Positions 51,399 through 59,968 of a DNA stretch of 64,000 nt are shown one piece after another. The stretch lies in assembly GCF_009650435.1 (NCBI RefSeq), contig NZ_VVIP01000049.1, positions 100,563 to 164,562 of the forward strand, read 5' to 3'. Below the pieces are notes generated by a model. That model was not told where the DNA came from and ran no database searches. It saw nothing but the letters and a program-made list of their open reading frames with translations. Made by a program: the position numbers and the translations under genes. Every line of letters starts with the position of its first letter. Positions within the stretch are counted from its first letter, which is position 1. The DNA is from Foetidibacter luteolus. Lineage in GTDB: Bacteria; Bacteroidota; Bacteroidia; Chitinophagales; Chitinophagaceae.

Positions 51399-54203
51399 AT
51401 GAAGCATATTTACCTCCTGGCCCTGTTGTCACTGTGCATCAACCTGAAAGCGCAGAATTTTCACATGATTGAGGATATGAACAAAGCAACGGATTCGTAT
51501 CCAACAAGTATTAATTCTAACAATTATAACTACACGTTTAGCAAACCCTTTTCTGTAACGAACGGCTTGGGGTATTTTGTTGCCGATGACGGGATTCATG
51601 GCAAGGAACTATGGATGACAGATGGCTCGGAGGATGGTACTAAATTAGTTAAAGACATAACACCAGGAACAGCTTCCTCTTCTATTTGGGATATTGTTGA
51701 ATGTAATGACAGGTTGTTTTTTACAATACTCAACTCTGCTAACTCTTATGATCTTTGGGTGTCTGACAAAACAGATGCCGGTACCTATTCTATCAAAAAT
51801 CTTGATAGGATAGCTGGACTTACCGTTTTGAAAAATGAAGTCTATTTTATTACGAATGCAGAGCTATGGAAAACAGACGGTACACAGCAAGGCACAGTTA
51901 TGATAGCCAATTTTAACACAGAAAAATACTCCTGGCGAAATCCAATTTATATTATTGGTTTAAAAAACAGCGTATTTGTTTGCAACTTCTACGGCATCTG
52001 GCAATTCGACGAAAAGTACTCTGGGAGACTGATTATGAGCGATAAATACCACTACCCCAGACAACTCATAGAAGGACCTGGCGAAAGTATTTTTTTTGTC
52101 GCATCGGACAACGAAAATAACATATCGGACCAAGTTCTCTGGGTAGCTAACCTGACTACCGGAGAAACGCGGATAGCACCGGGCATGCACGATGGTTACC
52201 CATCCTACACACCAATGGTTGCAAAAGACGGGATTTTGTATTTTGCAGGCTCCTCTTCAAAACAAAATCCAGCAAGTTCGGCCTTATACAAATATGACAT
52301 GACCTTAAAAACTGGAACCAAGCTCATAAAAAATTATACAACTTTCGGCCAGTTAGATGACATTTCAATTTCAGGTGATGACATTTACTATATTGTTGGG
52401 TTTTTGCAAGGGGAAAACGCCTCTCATAACCAGTTATGGAAATACCAAGGTTCTAACCAGGTAGTTTCACTAATCAAAGATAGCAGTCATATCTCAGCTT
52501 TGATAGGTATCAATAATCAACTTTACTTTACAGAACCTTCTGATCAAAACCATTTTTCACTTTGGCGATCGGATGGCACTCCTACTGGTTCAGTTTTTAT
52601 AAAAGATTTCTCTTATCACCTACACGGTGGCACCGGTTTTTGCATGCTTAATGGCTCCATAATTTTTTCTGCCTTGGGAATAGACAGAAGCATCGGAATG
52701 GAACTCTGGAAAACAGATGGCACTACCAATGGCACCGTTATTTTAAAAGATATCAATCAAACCACAACAGGCTCGTCCTATTCCGCTTGCCTTACCGCAT
52801 ACAAAAACAACCTGTTCTTTGTTGACAGCAATCTATCTTATATTAGGAATGGAACCTCCATAGTAAAAAGACTTGATAAAGTAGCAGCACTATCATTGAA
52901 TGAATCAGACAGTATGGTAGTGCTTAATAAGCAGCTTTTCTTTTTTGGCATAGACCGGAGTACCGGGAAATCAGGACTGATGAAATCTGATGGTACCAAT
53001 ACCGGAACGGTGATTATAAAAGAGTTTCCTGATAACAGCCGGGAGGTTAAATGGATTTCTTCAGGCAATAACCTCATTTACTTTTATACTTATAATGGTC
53101 AAAATAATCCTTCTTATCTCTGGCGCAGCGATGGCACAACTGATGGAACTTTTATCATTAAAACAAATACTGAAGATTTAGGCTATTACAGTTTAAACTT
53201 AGTAAACAGGCTAACAGCGGGAAAATATTTTTATTTTATAAAATATGGTTCGCGTGGAGATCAACTTTGGCAAACGGATGGTACTGCTGCCGGCACAAAG
53301 CGTGTTAAAAACAATTTCCCCGACGGCAATGAAAATGCGAGATACTTATGCGAGCTGAATGGTCTTCTATACTTTTCCGCAAGAAATGGCAATAGCCGGG
53401 CTCTTTGGAAAACCAATGGTACAGAAGAGGGCACAGTTATAATTAATGATAAGGTTCGGAATGTAACAATGCTTTCAAGAGCCGGCAACAAAATATTCTT
53501 TTCTGCGTATGACGAAATTAATTCGCAGCAACCTGGGCTTGCGGTTTCTGATGGTACAGAAAGCGGCACCAGGATTATTTTTAGAAACATCAACATTATG
53601 GAAAGTTATGTGCGACAGGATGTAAATGGCGTGTTTTGTTTTTTTGCTGATGATGGCAACTCCGGCACGGAGCTTTGGAGAAGTGATGGAACAGAAGAAG
53701 GTACTTATATGCTCAACGATGCCACACCCGGGCCAGGCCCATCAACTTCCTTGCGGCAAACAATTTGGAATAAAACACAAGCAACCGTCGCCCACGGCAA
53801 GCTTTACCTGGTTATCAACAAAAAGCTTTGGATAACAGACGGAACCAGGGAAGGCACACATGAAGTTCAGGATACAAATCTCGCCAACGCAACCATCGCA
53901 GGTGATTTCAGGGCCGTAGGTAACCAAATCTATTTTTCAGCAAATACTTACCAGTATGGTACAGAACTTTACACAGGCACCGTAGATGTACCATTATTGC
54001 CTTTGTACATTTTTAATGGCACAGGCGATTTTGACGACCCGGCTAATTGGTTAAATAACCAAATGCCGCCTCAAGACGTACCCGGGGGCGTTGAAGTTGT
54101 TATTGATCCCGTAGGTAACGGAGAGTGTATTTTAAATGTGCCACTAAATTTAAAAGGCGGCAAGCTTACGGTAAAACAGGGTGCAAAACTGTTCATCAGA
54201 TAA
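51399..54203 (+). CDS. secreted ELWxxDGT-repeat protein
   Basis: A 934-residue protein with a signal peptide (MKHIYLLALLSLCINLKAQ) and about twelve ELWxxDGT repeats spaced by 50-90 residues (for example ELWMTDGSEDGT, ELWKTDGTTNGT, YLWRSDGTTDGT, ELWRSDGTEEGT), which build a beta-propeller-like or solenoid surface structure. The C-terminal 65 residues (FNGTGDFDDPANWLNNQMPP onward) form a separate beta-rich end module. Such proteins are outer-surface or secreted in Bacteroidota; function unknown. Converges with mntH. Confidence 0.85.
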   Translation: MKHIYLLALLSLCINLKAQNFHMIEDMNKATDSYPTSINSNNYNYTFSKPFSVTNGLGYFVADDGIHGKELWMTDGSEDGTKLVKDITPGTASSSIWDIVECNDRLFFTILNSANSYDLWVSDKTDAGTYSIKNLDRIAGLTVLKNEVYFITNAELWKTDGTQQGTVMIANFNTEKYSWRNPIYIIGLKNSVFVCNFYGIWQFDEKYSGRLIMSDKYHYPRQLIEGPGESIFFVASDNENNISDQVLWVANLTTGETRIAPGMHDGYPSYTPMVAKDGILYFAGSSSKQNPASSALYKYDMTLKTGTKLIKNYTTFGQLDDISISGDDIYYIVGFLQGENASHNQLWKYQGSNQVVSLIKDSSHISALIGINNQLYFTEPSDQNHFSLWRSDGTPTGSVFIKDFSYHLHGGTGFCMLNGSIIFSALGIDRSIGMELWKTDGTTNGTVILKDINQTTTGSSYSACLTAYKNNLFFVDSNLSYIRNGTSIVKRLDKVAALSLNESDSMVVLNKQLFFFGIDRSTGKSGLMKSDGTNTGTVIIKEFPDNSREVKWISSGNNLIYFYTYNGQNNPSYLWRSDGTTDGTFIIKTNTEDLGYYSLNLVNRLTAGKYFYFIKYGSRGDQLWQTDGTAAGTKRVKNNFPDGNENARYLCELNGLLYFSARNGNSRALWKTNGTEEGTVIINDKVRNVTMLSRAGNKIFFSAYDEINSQQPGLAVSDGTESGTRIIFRNINIMESYVRQDVNGVFCFFADDGNSGTELWRSDGTEEGTYMLNDATPGPGPSTSLRQTIWNKTQATVAHGKLYLVINKKLWITDGTREGTHEVQDTNLANATIAGDFRAVGNQIYFSANTYQYGTELYTGTVDVPLLPLYIFNGTGDFDDPANWLNNQMPPQDVPGGVEVVIDPVGNGECILNVPLNLKGGKLTVKQGAKLFIR

Positions 54204-54211
54204 ATCCTCCC

Positions 54212-56089
54212 TCAACTCACTATCAGCACCGGTATTTCAATCCGGTGCCTTACCTGGTTAACGGTTTCACCGTAAAGCAGGTCTTTAAGACCGGTGTGCC
54301 GGTGAGCGCCCATTACCAGCATATCCGCGCCGGATTCTGTTACAATACGTACAATTTCATTGATGCGGTTGTGATACCCCAGGGAGGTTTCAACTTTATA
54401 ACCCATAGCGGTTAACTGCCCGGCAAAAGATACCAGCCGCTGTTCGTCTTTGCGGGTTTCGTTATCATCCGCTGATTCCCGAAGATACCCTGCAGATGCA
54501 GTTTCCACCACATGAATAAGCGTGTACTTTGCTGCATGGTTGCCCTGTTTCAATGCATGGGCAATGATTTTTTCATCCTTACCGGTAAAGTCAAGCGCTA
54601 CGGCTATATGGCTTAGCGGCGTTACAGAAAGATTGCTCAAAACCGGCACATCCCCATGCATGCTAAGGTTTTTCTTTGCCCGGCGGCTTTTAATTACAGG
54701 ATAGAAAGTCATGGTAAGAAAAAGCCAGGCAAAAGCCAGGGCTGCCGCGCTAACCAGTATTTTTAACCCTATACTGCCTGTTTCAAACACCTGCACTATT
54801 TCTTCCACCACCAACTTTACATTCAAAAACACCAGTATAGACGCTACCAGCCACGCGGCTATCTTAACATGCGTTCTTATGGCAAATTCTCCCATGCCCT
54901 CTTTATCGCTTACAAAATGTATTAGCGGTATAATAGCAAAACCCAACTGCAGACTCAGTATTACCTGGCTTAATACCAGCAAGGCATCCAGCTTATCTTC
55001 TCCGTAAATGCCAATAACCAGTACGGCAGGCACAATGGCAATCAGCCTGGTTAGCAGGCGGCGCAGCCACGGATTAATACGTAACTGCAGGTAGCCCTCC
55101 ATTACTATCTGCCCTGCCAGCGTGCCCGTAACGGTGGAGCTTTGGCCGGCAGCTATTAACGCGATGGAGAACAGGTAAGGCGCCAGTTGGCTGCCCAGCA
55201 ATGGGCTCAGCAGTTCATGCGCATCTTCAATCCTGGCTACCTGTGTATTGCCGCTTTTAAAAAATACCGTTGCGGCCAACACCAATATAGCGGCATTTAC
55301 AAAAAAGGCTGCATTTAAAGCAATGGTGCTGTCAATCATGTTAAACCTTATAGCCTTTCTGATGCCTTCTTTATCCGGCTTTATCTTACGTGTTTGCACC
55401 AGTGCGGAATGCAGGTACAGGTTGTGCGGCATTACGGTAGCGCCAATAATACCTACAGCTATATATAACGCTTCGCTGTTAAGTGCTGTTGGCACAAAAC
55501 CTTTCACCACTTCACCCATATCGGGTTTAGCAAGAAAAATTTCTATTAAAAAAGACATGCCGATAATAATCACCAGCGCCAGTATAAAAGCTTCCAGCTT
55601 ACGTATGCCGTAGTTCTGCAGCCACAGCAACAGCAAGGTGTCCAGCACGGTTATGCTGATGCCCCAAATAAGCGGCAGGCCGGTTAACAGGTAAATACCC
55701 AATGCCATACCCAGCACCTCTGCAAGGTCGCAGGCAGCAATAGCTATTTCGGCAAGTATGTACAGGCAAAAGTTAACTAATGGCGGGTACACTTCCCGGT
55801 TGGCCTGTGCAAGGTCTCGCCGGCGTACAATGCCCAGCCTGGCACTAAGGCCCTGCAGCAGCAGCGCCATCAGGTTGCTCATTAACAGTACCCATATTAG
55901 CTGGTACCCGAATTTGGCGCCACCCTGCAAATCGGTAGCCCAGTTACCGGGGTCCATGTAACCTACGCTTACCAGGTAAGCCGGGCCTATATAGGCAAGA
56001 ATCCTGCGCCAGCCTTTGCGTGGCCGGGTGGTGTCTACAGATTCATGTACTTCGCTAAGTGAAATGTTTTTGTATGGAGAAGGCTGCAT
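54212..56089 (-). CDS. mntH: Nramp metal transporter fused to a universal stress protein domain
   Basis: A 625-residue fusion. Residues 27-465 are an Nramp transporter with the DPGN motif (46-49), MPHNLYLHS (220-228) and 11 membrane helices, importing Mn2+ or Fe2+ with protons. Residues 493-625 form a UspA domain ending MGAHRHTGLKDLLYGETVNQ, close to the GxxG-x9-G ATP-binding pattern. Usp domains bind ATP or signals and may gate the channel. The gene starts 3 bp after the stop of the DtxR-type regulator, so both are one operon controlled by the operator at 56773. Confidence 0.93.
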   Translation of the reverse strand: MQPSPYKNISLSEVHESVDTTRPRKGWRRILAYIGPAYLVSVGYMDPGNWATDLQGGAKFGYQLIWVLLMSNLMALLLQGLSARLGIVRRRDLAQANREVYPPLVNFCLYILAEIAIAACDLAEVLGMALGIYLLTGLPLIWGISITVLDTLLLLWLQNYGIRKLEAFILALVIIIGMSFLIEIFLAKPDMGEVVKGFVPTALNSEALYIAVGIIGATVMPHNLYLHSALVQTRKIKPDKEGIRKAIRFNMIDSTIALNAAFFVNAAILVLAATVFFKSGNTQVARIEDAHELLSPLLGSQLAPYLFSIALIAAGQSSTVTGTLAGQIVMEGYLQLRINPWLRRLLTRLIAIVPAVLVIGIYGEDKLDALLVLSQVILSLQLGFAIIPLIHFVSDKEGMGEFAIRTHVKIAAWLVASILVFLNVKLVVEEIVQVFETGSIGLKILVSAAALAFAWLFLTMTFYPVIKSRRAKKNLSMHGDVPVLSNLSVTPLSHIAVALDFTGKDEKIIAHALKQGNHAAKYTLIHVVETASAGYLRESADDNETRKDEQRLVSFAGQLTAMGYKVETSLGYHNRINEIVRIVTESGADMLVMGAHRHTGLKDLLYGETVNQVRHRIEIPVLIVS

Positions 56090-56092
56090 AGG

Positions 56093-56761
56093 TTAGAGTG
56101 GTTTTACGTATAATACCTGGGCTAGCTGCAGCGATATATTTACCGGTGCTGCAATGTCTTTTATCCGTAGTTCTATTGATTGGTCAAAGCCAAATTTCCT
56201 GGTTACCTGCAAACGGCTGCCAATACTTATATTCTTATGTTTCAGCAGGTCCAGCAATTCAGACGACTGGTCTTTTACCGAACTCACTTCAGCAGGCGTA
56301 TTAACAGGCAGGTCGTTAAGGCTTATGTCGTGCTGCACCTGCATTTTACCGTTTACATCGGGTATTGGGTCGCCATGAGGGTCAAACCGTGGAAAATCCA
56401 AAAAAGCATCCAGTTTGTCAATTAGTTTTTTGCTGGTAATATGTTCCAGTTCTTCAGCCACTTCATGCACTTCATCCCAGCCAAACTGTAGTTTTTCCAC
56501 AAGAAAGTATTCCCATAACCGGTGCTTACGTACTATCCCCAATGCGGCTTTACGGCCTTCCGTAGTTAAGTTAAACCCCCTGTAAGGCTCGTAATTCAGC
56601 ACTTTCTTTTGCTTTAACTTTTTCAGCATATCCGTAACAGATGCCGCTTTTGTTTGCAACTCGGCCGCCAACTCGTTGGTGGTAACAATAGCGCCGGGTT
56701 TTTGAAGGTGATAAACCGCTTTTATGTAATTTTCCTCAGCCACCGAAAAATTAGACCCCAT
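56093..56761 (-). CDS. mntR: DtxR/MntR-family metal-responsive repressor
   Basis: A 222-residue repressor: winged helix-turn-helix (1-70; ELAAELQTKAASVTDMLKKL), a dimerisation and metal-binding domain (70-145; IVRKHRLWEYFLVEKLQFGW, EVAEELEHI, DPHGDPIPD) and a C-terminal FeoA/SH3-like domain (150-222). Metal binding promotes DNA binding and represses metal uptake. It sits 3 bp ahead of mntH. A TTTAGA-CAAA-TCTAAA palindrome 12 bp upstream is the likely autoregulatory operator. Confidence 0.92.
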   Translation of the reverse strand: MGSNFSVAEENYIKAVYHLQKPGAIVTTNELAAELQTKAASVTDMLKKLKQKKVLNYEPYRGFNLTTEGRKAALGIVRKHRLWEYFLVEKLQFGWDEVHEVAEELEHITSKKLIDKLDAFLDFPRFDPHGDPIPDVNGKMQVQHDISLNDLPVNTPAEVSSVKDQSSELLDLLKHKNISIGSRLQVTRKFGFDQSIELRIKDIAAPVNISLQLAQVLYVKPL

Positions 56762-56772
56762 TTAAAAATAAA

Positions 56773-56788
56773 TTTAGACAAATCTAAA
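56773..56788. promoter_or_regulatory. DtxR/MntR-type operator
   Basis: TTTAGA-CAAA-TCTAAA is a perfect 6+4+6 palindrome, the half-site pattern of MntR/SirR-type boxes. It ends 12 bp before the mntR start codon (56761), so bound repressor would block transcription or initiation of the mntR-mntH operon. Confidence 0.7.
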
Positions 56789-56845
56789 AAATAATTTACC
56801 AGATATCAAAACATTTTTATGGTACCAGCGACGGTACCCTGCAGG

Positions 56846-56945
56846 AGCTTCGTTGCGTCGCAAGCACTTTATCGTCCGGTTCATTGGGCAGCTTTTCAGA
56901 CCCGGATTGGGTAGAGATGCAATGCTTCGCATCTTTACCCGCCAG
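56846..56945 (+). repeat. dispersed R2 repeat
   Basis: GAGCTTCG, core TTGCGTCGCA at 56853-56862, TTTATCGTCCGGTTCATTGG, GCAGCTTTTCAGACCCGG, then a hairpin GGGTAGAGATGC...GCATCTTTACCC. It is followed directly by an R3 copy. Confidence 0.8.
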
Positions 56946-56975
56946 TAAAATAAGCAAGCGGCTGCACCATCGGGT

Positions 56976-57122
56976 GAGGGATTGAAGCGGATACCCCGGT
57001 GAGGGTATTGTGCGCCGGGTTTTGTGCCGGAGTATGAGCACAACCGAGGGAAGGCAACTAAATGTTGCTTTAACGAAGGTTGCGAACGCAGTTCTGCCCG
57101 GCCCGAGGCACGAGGGACACCC
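56976..57122 (+). repeat. R3 repeat, full copy
   Basis: GAGGGATTGAAGCGGATACC, GGAGTATGAGCACAACCGAG, GCAACTAAATGTTGCTTTAA, CGAAGGTTGCGAACGCAGTT, GGGACACCCCC. It parallels the copy at 45940 across its length with scattered substitutions. Confidence 0.8.
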
Positions 57123-57267
57123 CCCAAAATTATCAGGATTAATGCACAAAGACGCTGTGCCCCAAAAGAGGTTTACCCGTATCAGAAAAGCAATTGAAAC
57201 AATTTTGCAGCGCGGAAAATAGGTACAGAAACAGCGCACAAAAGGGCAGGTAATAATCGGCAGGCCT

Positions 57268-57468
57268 CTACCCTATGTAGTTGTACGCGTAGTCAAACAT
57301 ATTTTTATGTTCATCATCGTCATCTAAAAAATCATCCTGTTCAGCCAATTCTTCCAGCTTTTTTTCTGCTTTGCTGCGCAGGTATATTATTACCGCGGCG
57401 CCTGCCACGGCAGTAATTGCAGCAGCAACCAGGATTTTCTTCATCGCCTTATTTTTTTTCTTTTCCAT
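57268..57468 (-). CDS. small membrane protein, 66 residues
   Basis: The frame from the ATG at 57468 (MEKKKNKAMKK) has one membrane segment ILVAAAITAVAGAAVIIYL (residues 12-30) and an acidic C-terminal tail with DDFLDDDDEHKN and an aromatic end (MFDYAYNYIG). Another Met at 57444 could also start it. No family recognised. Alone between repeat DNA and the response regulator. Confidence 0.6.
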   Translation of the reverse strand: MEKKKNKAMKKILVAAAITAVAGAAVIIYLRSKAEKKLEELAEQDDFLDDDDEHKNMFDYAYNYIG

Positions 57469-57672
57469 ACGCAATAGCCATACCATATTTTATACCTTGA
57501 CAATGCAGGTGGGCATAACGCCCACAAAATTAAAATAAACACCGTAAAAAAGAAACCCGCAACATCAATCTTTGCCGGTATAAGATTTTTATAACAAAAC
57601 TGTTGCCTGTTGGTTATTTATTGTACCTGCAACAATATCACACTATTTAAAAAGCTATATATTCGCCCGGCT

Positions 57673-58041
57673 ATGAACAGTGCTAAAGTTTTGATATTTG
57701 ATGATGATGCTGACATTTTACAGATATGCACCATTGTACTGAAGAAGAAGGGCCTGGCAGTGCATACGGAAATGTCGTCTGAAAATTTACTGGAAAAGGT
57801 TAGCCGGCATAGCCCGTCTGTAATACTGATGGACAATAAAATTCCAGGTATGGATGGGGTTACCGCTACCCGTATGATTAAAGAAAACGAAGCATCTAAG
57901 GATATTCCCGTTATTTTCTTCAGCGCCAATACAGATGTGGCTAAAATGTCTGAAGAAGCCTCATGCGATTTTTATCTTCAAAAACCTTTTGACATTAATG
58001 AGCTTGAAACCATTGTGATGAAAGCTTTGAAGCTTTCGTAG
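57673..58041 (+). CDS. single-domain response regulator
   Basis: A 122-residue receiver domain with no output domain. Acidic pocket DDD at 10-12, phosphoacceptor Asp54 in ILMDNKIPGMDG, the Thr/Ser switch in IFFSANT and Lys in FYLQKPFD. The start at 57673 begins directly with KVLIFDDD. It lies beside the CheB-CheR-hybrid kinase cluster on the opposite strand and may pass phosphate from that kinase to partners. Confidence 0.88.
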   Translation: MNSAKVLIFDDDADILQICTIVLKKKGLAVHTEMSSENLLEKVSRHSPSVILMDNKIPGMDGVTATRMIKENEASKDIPVIFFSANTDVAKMSEEASCDFYLQKPFDINELETIVMKALKLS

Positions 58042-58174
58042 AGTTTCATTTTCTCATTACTTTATTTTGGATACACTCTGGTGGTTACTTAGAGTTTTTT
58101 AAATGGAAGCGCAACAGATTTTAACTGCGCCAAAAATGAAAGAATTGTAACTACAACAATGTAGTTATGGCTGT

Positions 58175-58774
58175 TTACGATGCCTGCCCTTGTAACAACA
58201 ACCCCTGCATGAATAAAACCATATCATTAAACCCCAGCACATAATGCGGTTTAACCAGTTGTATGGCCTGCTGCGGCATATAACTTACTTCCGCTTCATC
58301 TGGGCTTTGCACAACTGTTATGCCCTTGTGCTGGCGTACATGTAAAAGTCCGGTGGCGCCATCGGCATTAGCGCCGGAAAGCAAAAGGGCAACCAGGTGG
58401 CTTTTGTACGCTTCGGCGGCAGATTTAAACACCACATCTATACTCGGGCGGCTGAAATTTACCTTCTCTGAATAGTCAAGCGAAAAGCTGTGATTTTTTT
58501 CTACCAGCACATGGTAATCAGGCGGGCAGATATATACGTGGCCGGCTTGTATTTTTTCTTTTTCTTCCACTTCTTTTACACGCAAAGCTGTTCTTGTGGC
58601 CAGCAATTCTTCCAGTGCCGACTCGTATTGAACATTACGGTGCAACACCACCAAAAAAGGTATGCTGAAGCCGGAAGGTATTTGGGAAAACAGCCTGAGC
58701 AACACCTGCAGGCTGCCCGCAGAGCCACCGATGGCTACCAGTTTAGTTATATGCTTCAGGCTATTTTTTTCCAT
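58175..58774 (-). CDS. cheB: CheB-type methylesterase domain protein
   Basis: A 199-residue stand-alone CheB catalytic domain: nucleophile Ser18 in IGGSAGS, His45 in VVLHRN and Asp138 in LSGANADGATGL, with the PDYHVL segment. It hydrolyses glutamyl methyl esters on receptor proteins. The receiver domain usually N-terminal in CheB is missing, so it is controlled differently. It overlaps CheR by 19 bp. No chemoreceptor, CheA or CheW gene lies in the window. Confidence 0.9.
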   Translation of the reverse strand: MEKNSLKHITKLVAIGGSAGSLQVLLRLFSQIPSGFSIPFLVVLHRNVQYESALEELLATRTALRVKEVEEKEKIQAGHVYICPPDYHVLVEKNHSFSLDYSEKVNFSRPSIDVVFKSAAEAYKSHLVALLLSGANADGATGLLHVRQHKGITVVQSPDEAEVSYMPQQAIQLVKPHYVLGFNDMVLFMQGLLLQGQAS

Positions 58775-59577
58775 ATTTTCTCCCGCCCTTCTATTTGCCT
58801 GTACCTTGACACTACAGGTGAAAAACGCAGCGACTCCTTGGCGCCCAGCACAAGAAAACCAAACAGTTCCAGGCTGCTGTCGAAAACATCCAATACCCGT
58901 GCCTGCAAGGGCTTATCAAAATAGATTAAGACATTCCTGCAAAAAATTAACTGGAATGAATTAAAGGAAAAATCTGATACGAGGTTATGGGTGGAAAACA
59001 CCATTTTTTGCGACAGGCTTTCATCGAACTTGGCCAGGCTATAATGTGCAGTATAATACGATGAAAAATCGGCCATGCCACCGGCAGCTATATAGTTTTT
59101 TGAATATTGCTGCATAGCGCTTACAGGAAAAATACCCTTCCTTGCTTTTTCCAGCACGGTAGGGTTAATATCTGTACCATACAGCAAAGATTTGTGCAGC
59201 AGGCCGGCCTCTTTCAGCAGGATGGCCATGGAATACACTTCCTCCCCGGTGGAGCAACCGGCATGCCAGATACGTATGAACGGATATGTTGCAAGCAGCG
59301 GGATTATTTTCTCGCGGATTACTTTGTATAGCGACGGATCCCTGAGCATTTCAGTAACATTAACACTTATCTCTTCAACAACACGGCCAATGTAGCCATC
59401 GTCAGTTGTTACCTTATGCCTGAATTCGGCAAAGCTGTGAAAATTATCAAGGGTTAAAAGCCGCTGCAGCCGCCGCTTTAGCGAGGCTTTTGAATAACCG
59501 GAAAAATCATACCCATATAACGCGGCTACATCCTGTACAATCTGTTCTATTTCTTCTTCTTTCAGGTTTATTTCCAC
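58756..59577 (-). CDS. cheR: CheR-type protein-glutamate methyltransferase
   Basis: A 273-residue enzyme: an N-terminal helical domain (SLKRRLQRLLTLDNFHSFAE) and a SAM-binding catalytic domain with RIWHAGCSTGEEVYSMAILL (about 102-121), DINPTVLEKARKG and FQLIFCRNVLIYFD (about 212-225). It methylates glutamates on chemoreceptor-type proteins. It follows a response regulator by 5 bp and overlaps cheB, so the whole minus-strand set forms an operon. Confidence 0.92.
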   Translation of the reverse strand: MEINLKEEEIEQIVQDVAALYGYDFSGYSKASLKRRLQRLLTLDNFHSFAEFRHKVTTDDGYIGRVVEEISVNVTEMLRDPSLYKVIREKIIPLLATYPFIRIWHAGCSTGEEVYSMAILLKEAGLLHKSLLYGTDINPTVLEKARKGIFPVSAMQQYSKNYIAAGGMADFSSYYTAHYSLAKFDESLSQKMVFSTHNLVSDFSFNSFQLIFCRNVLIYFDKPLQARVLDVFDSSLELFGFLVLGAKESLRFSPVVSRYRQIEGREKIWKKIA

Positions 59578-59582
59578 GCTGT

Positions 59583-59951
59583 TTATTTTAGGTAATCGTT
59601 CAGCATCAGCAACAACGCATCCACATCAACCGGCTTGGATATATAGTTGTCAGCGCCGGCCGCGAGGCATTTCTCCTTATCCCCCTTCATAGCCTGCGCC
59701 GTAACAGCTATTACGGGAATGTTCTTAAACCGGTCATCCGCTTTCATTAGCTGTATCGCTTCATACCCATCCATTTCCGGCATCATCATATCCATCAGTA
59801 CCAGGCTTATCTCGTTGTCTTTGCCCATCATGTCAATTCCATCCCTGGCGGCAGTGGCCGAAACGGTTTGAAACCCTTTTGACTTAAGCGTTGCCGTTAA
59901 TGCGAAAATGTTTTTACTGTCATCATCTATTATCAACAGTTTTCTACCCAT
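59583..59951 (-). CDS. single-domain response regulator
   Basis: A 122-residue receiver: IIDDDSKN (7-14), phosphoacceptor Asp54 in LVLMDMMMPEMDG, AVTAQAMKGDKEKC and YISKPVD with the conserved Lys. No output domain. It sits between the hybrid kinase, 17 bp upstream, and cheR, 5 bp downstream. It resembles the last receiver of the hybrid kinase, a likely duplicate. Confidence 0.9.
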   Translation of the reverse strand: MGRKLLIIDDDSKNIFALTATLKSKGFQTVSATAARDGIDMMGKDNEISLVLMDMMMPEMDGYEAIQLMKADDRFKNIPVIAVTAQAMKGDKEKCLAAGADNYISKPVDVDALLLMLNDYLK

Positions 59952-59968
59952 AAAAGTTTTGAGGAAAT

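Noticed and set aside
57010..57222. Plus-strand frame ending RFTRIRKAIETILQRGK
   Set aside because: Most of it reads through the R3 repeat; only the last 26 residues look protein-like, too little to call a gene.
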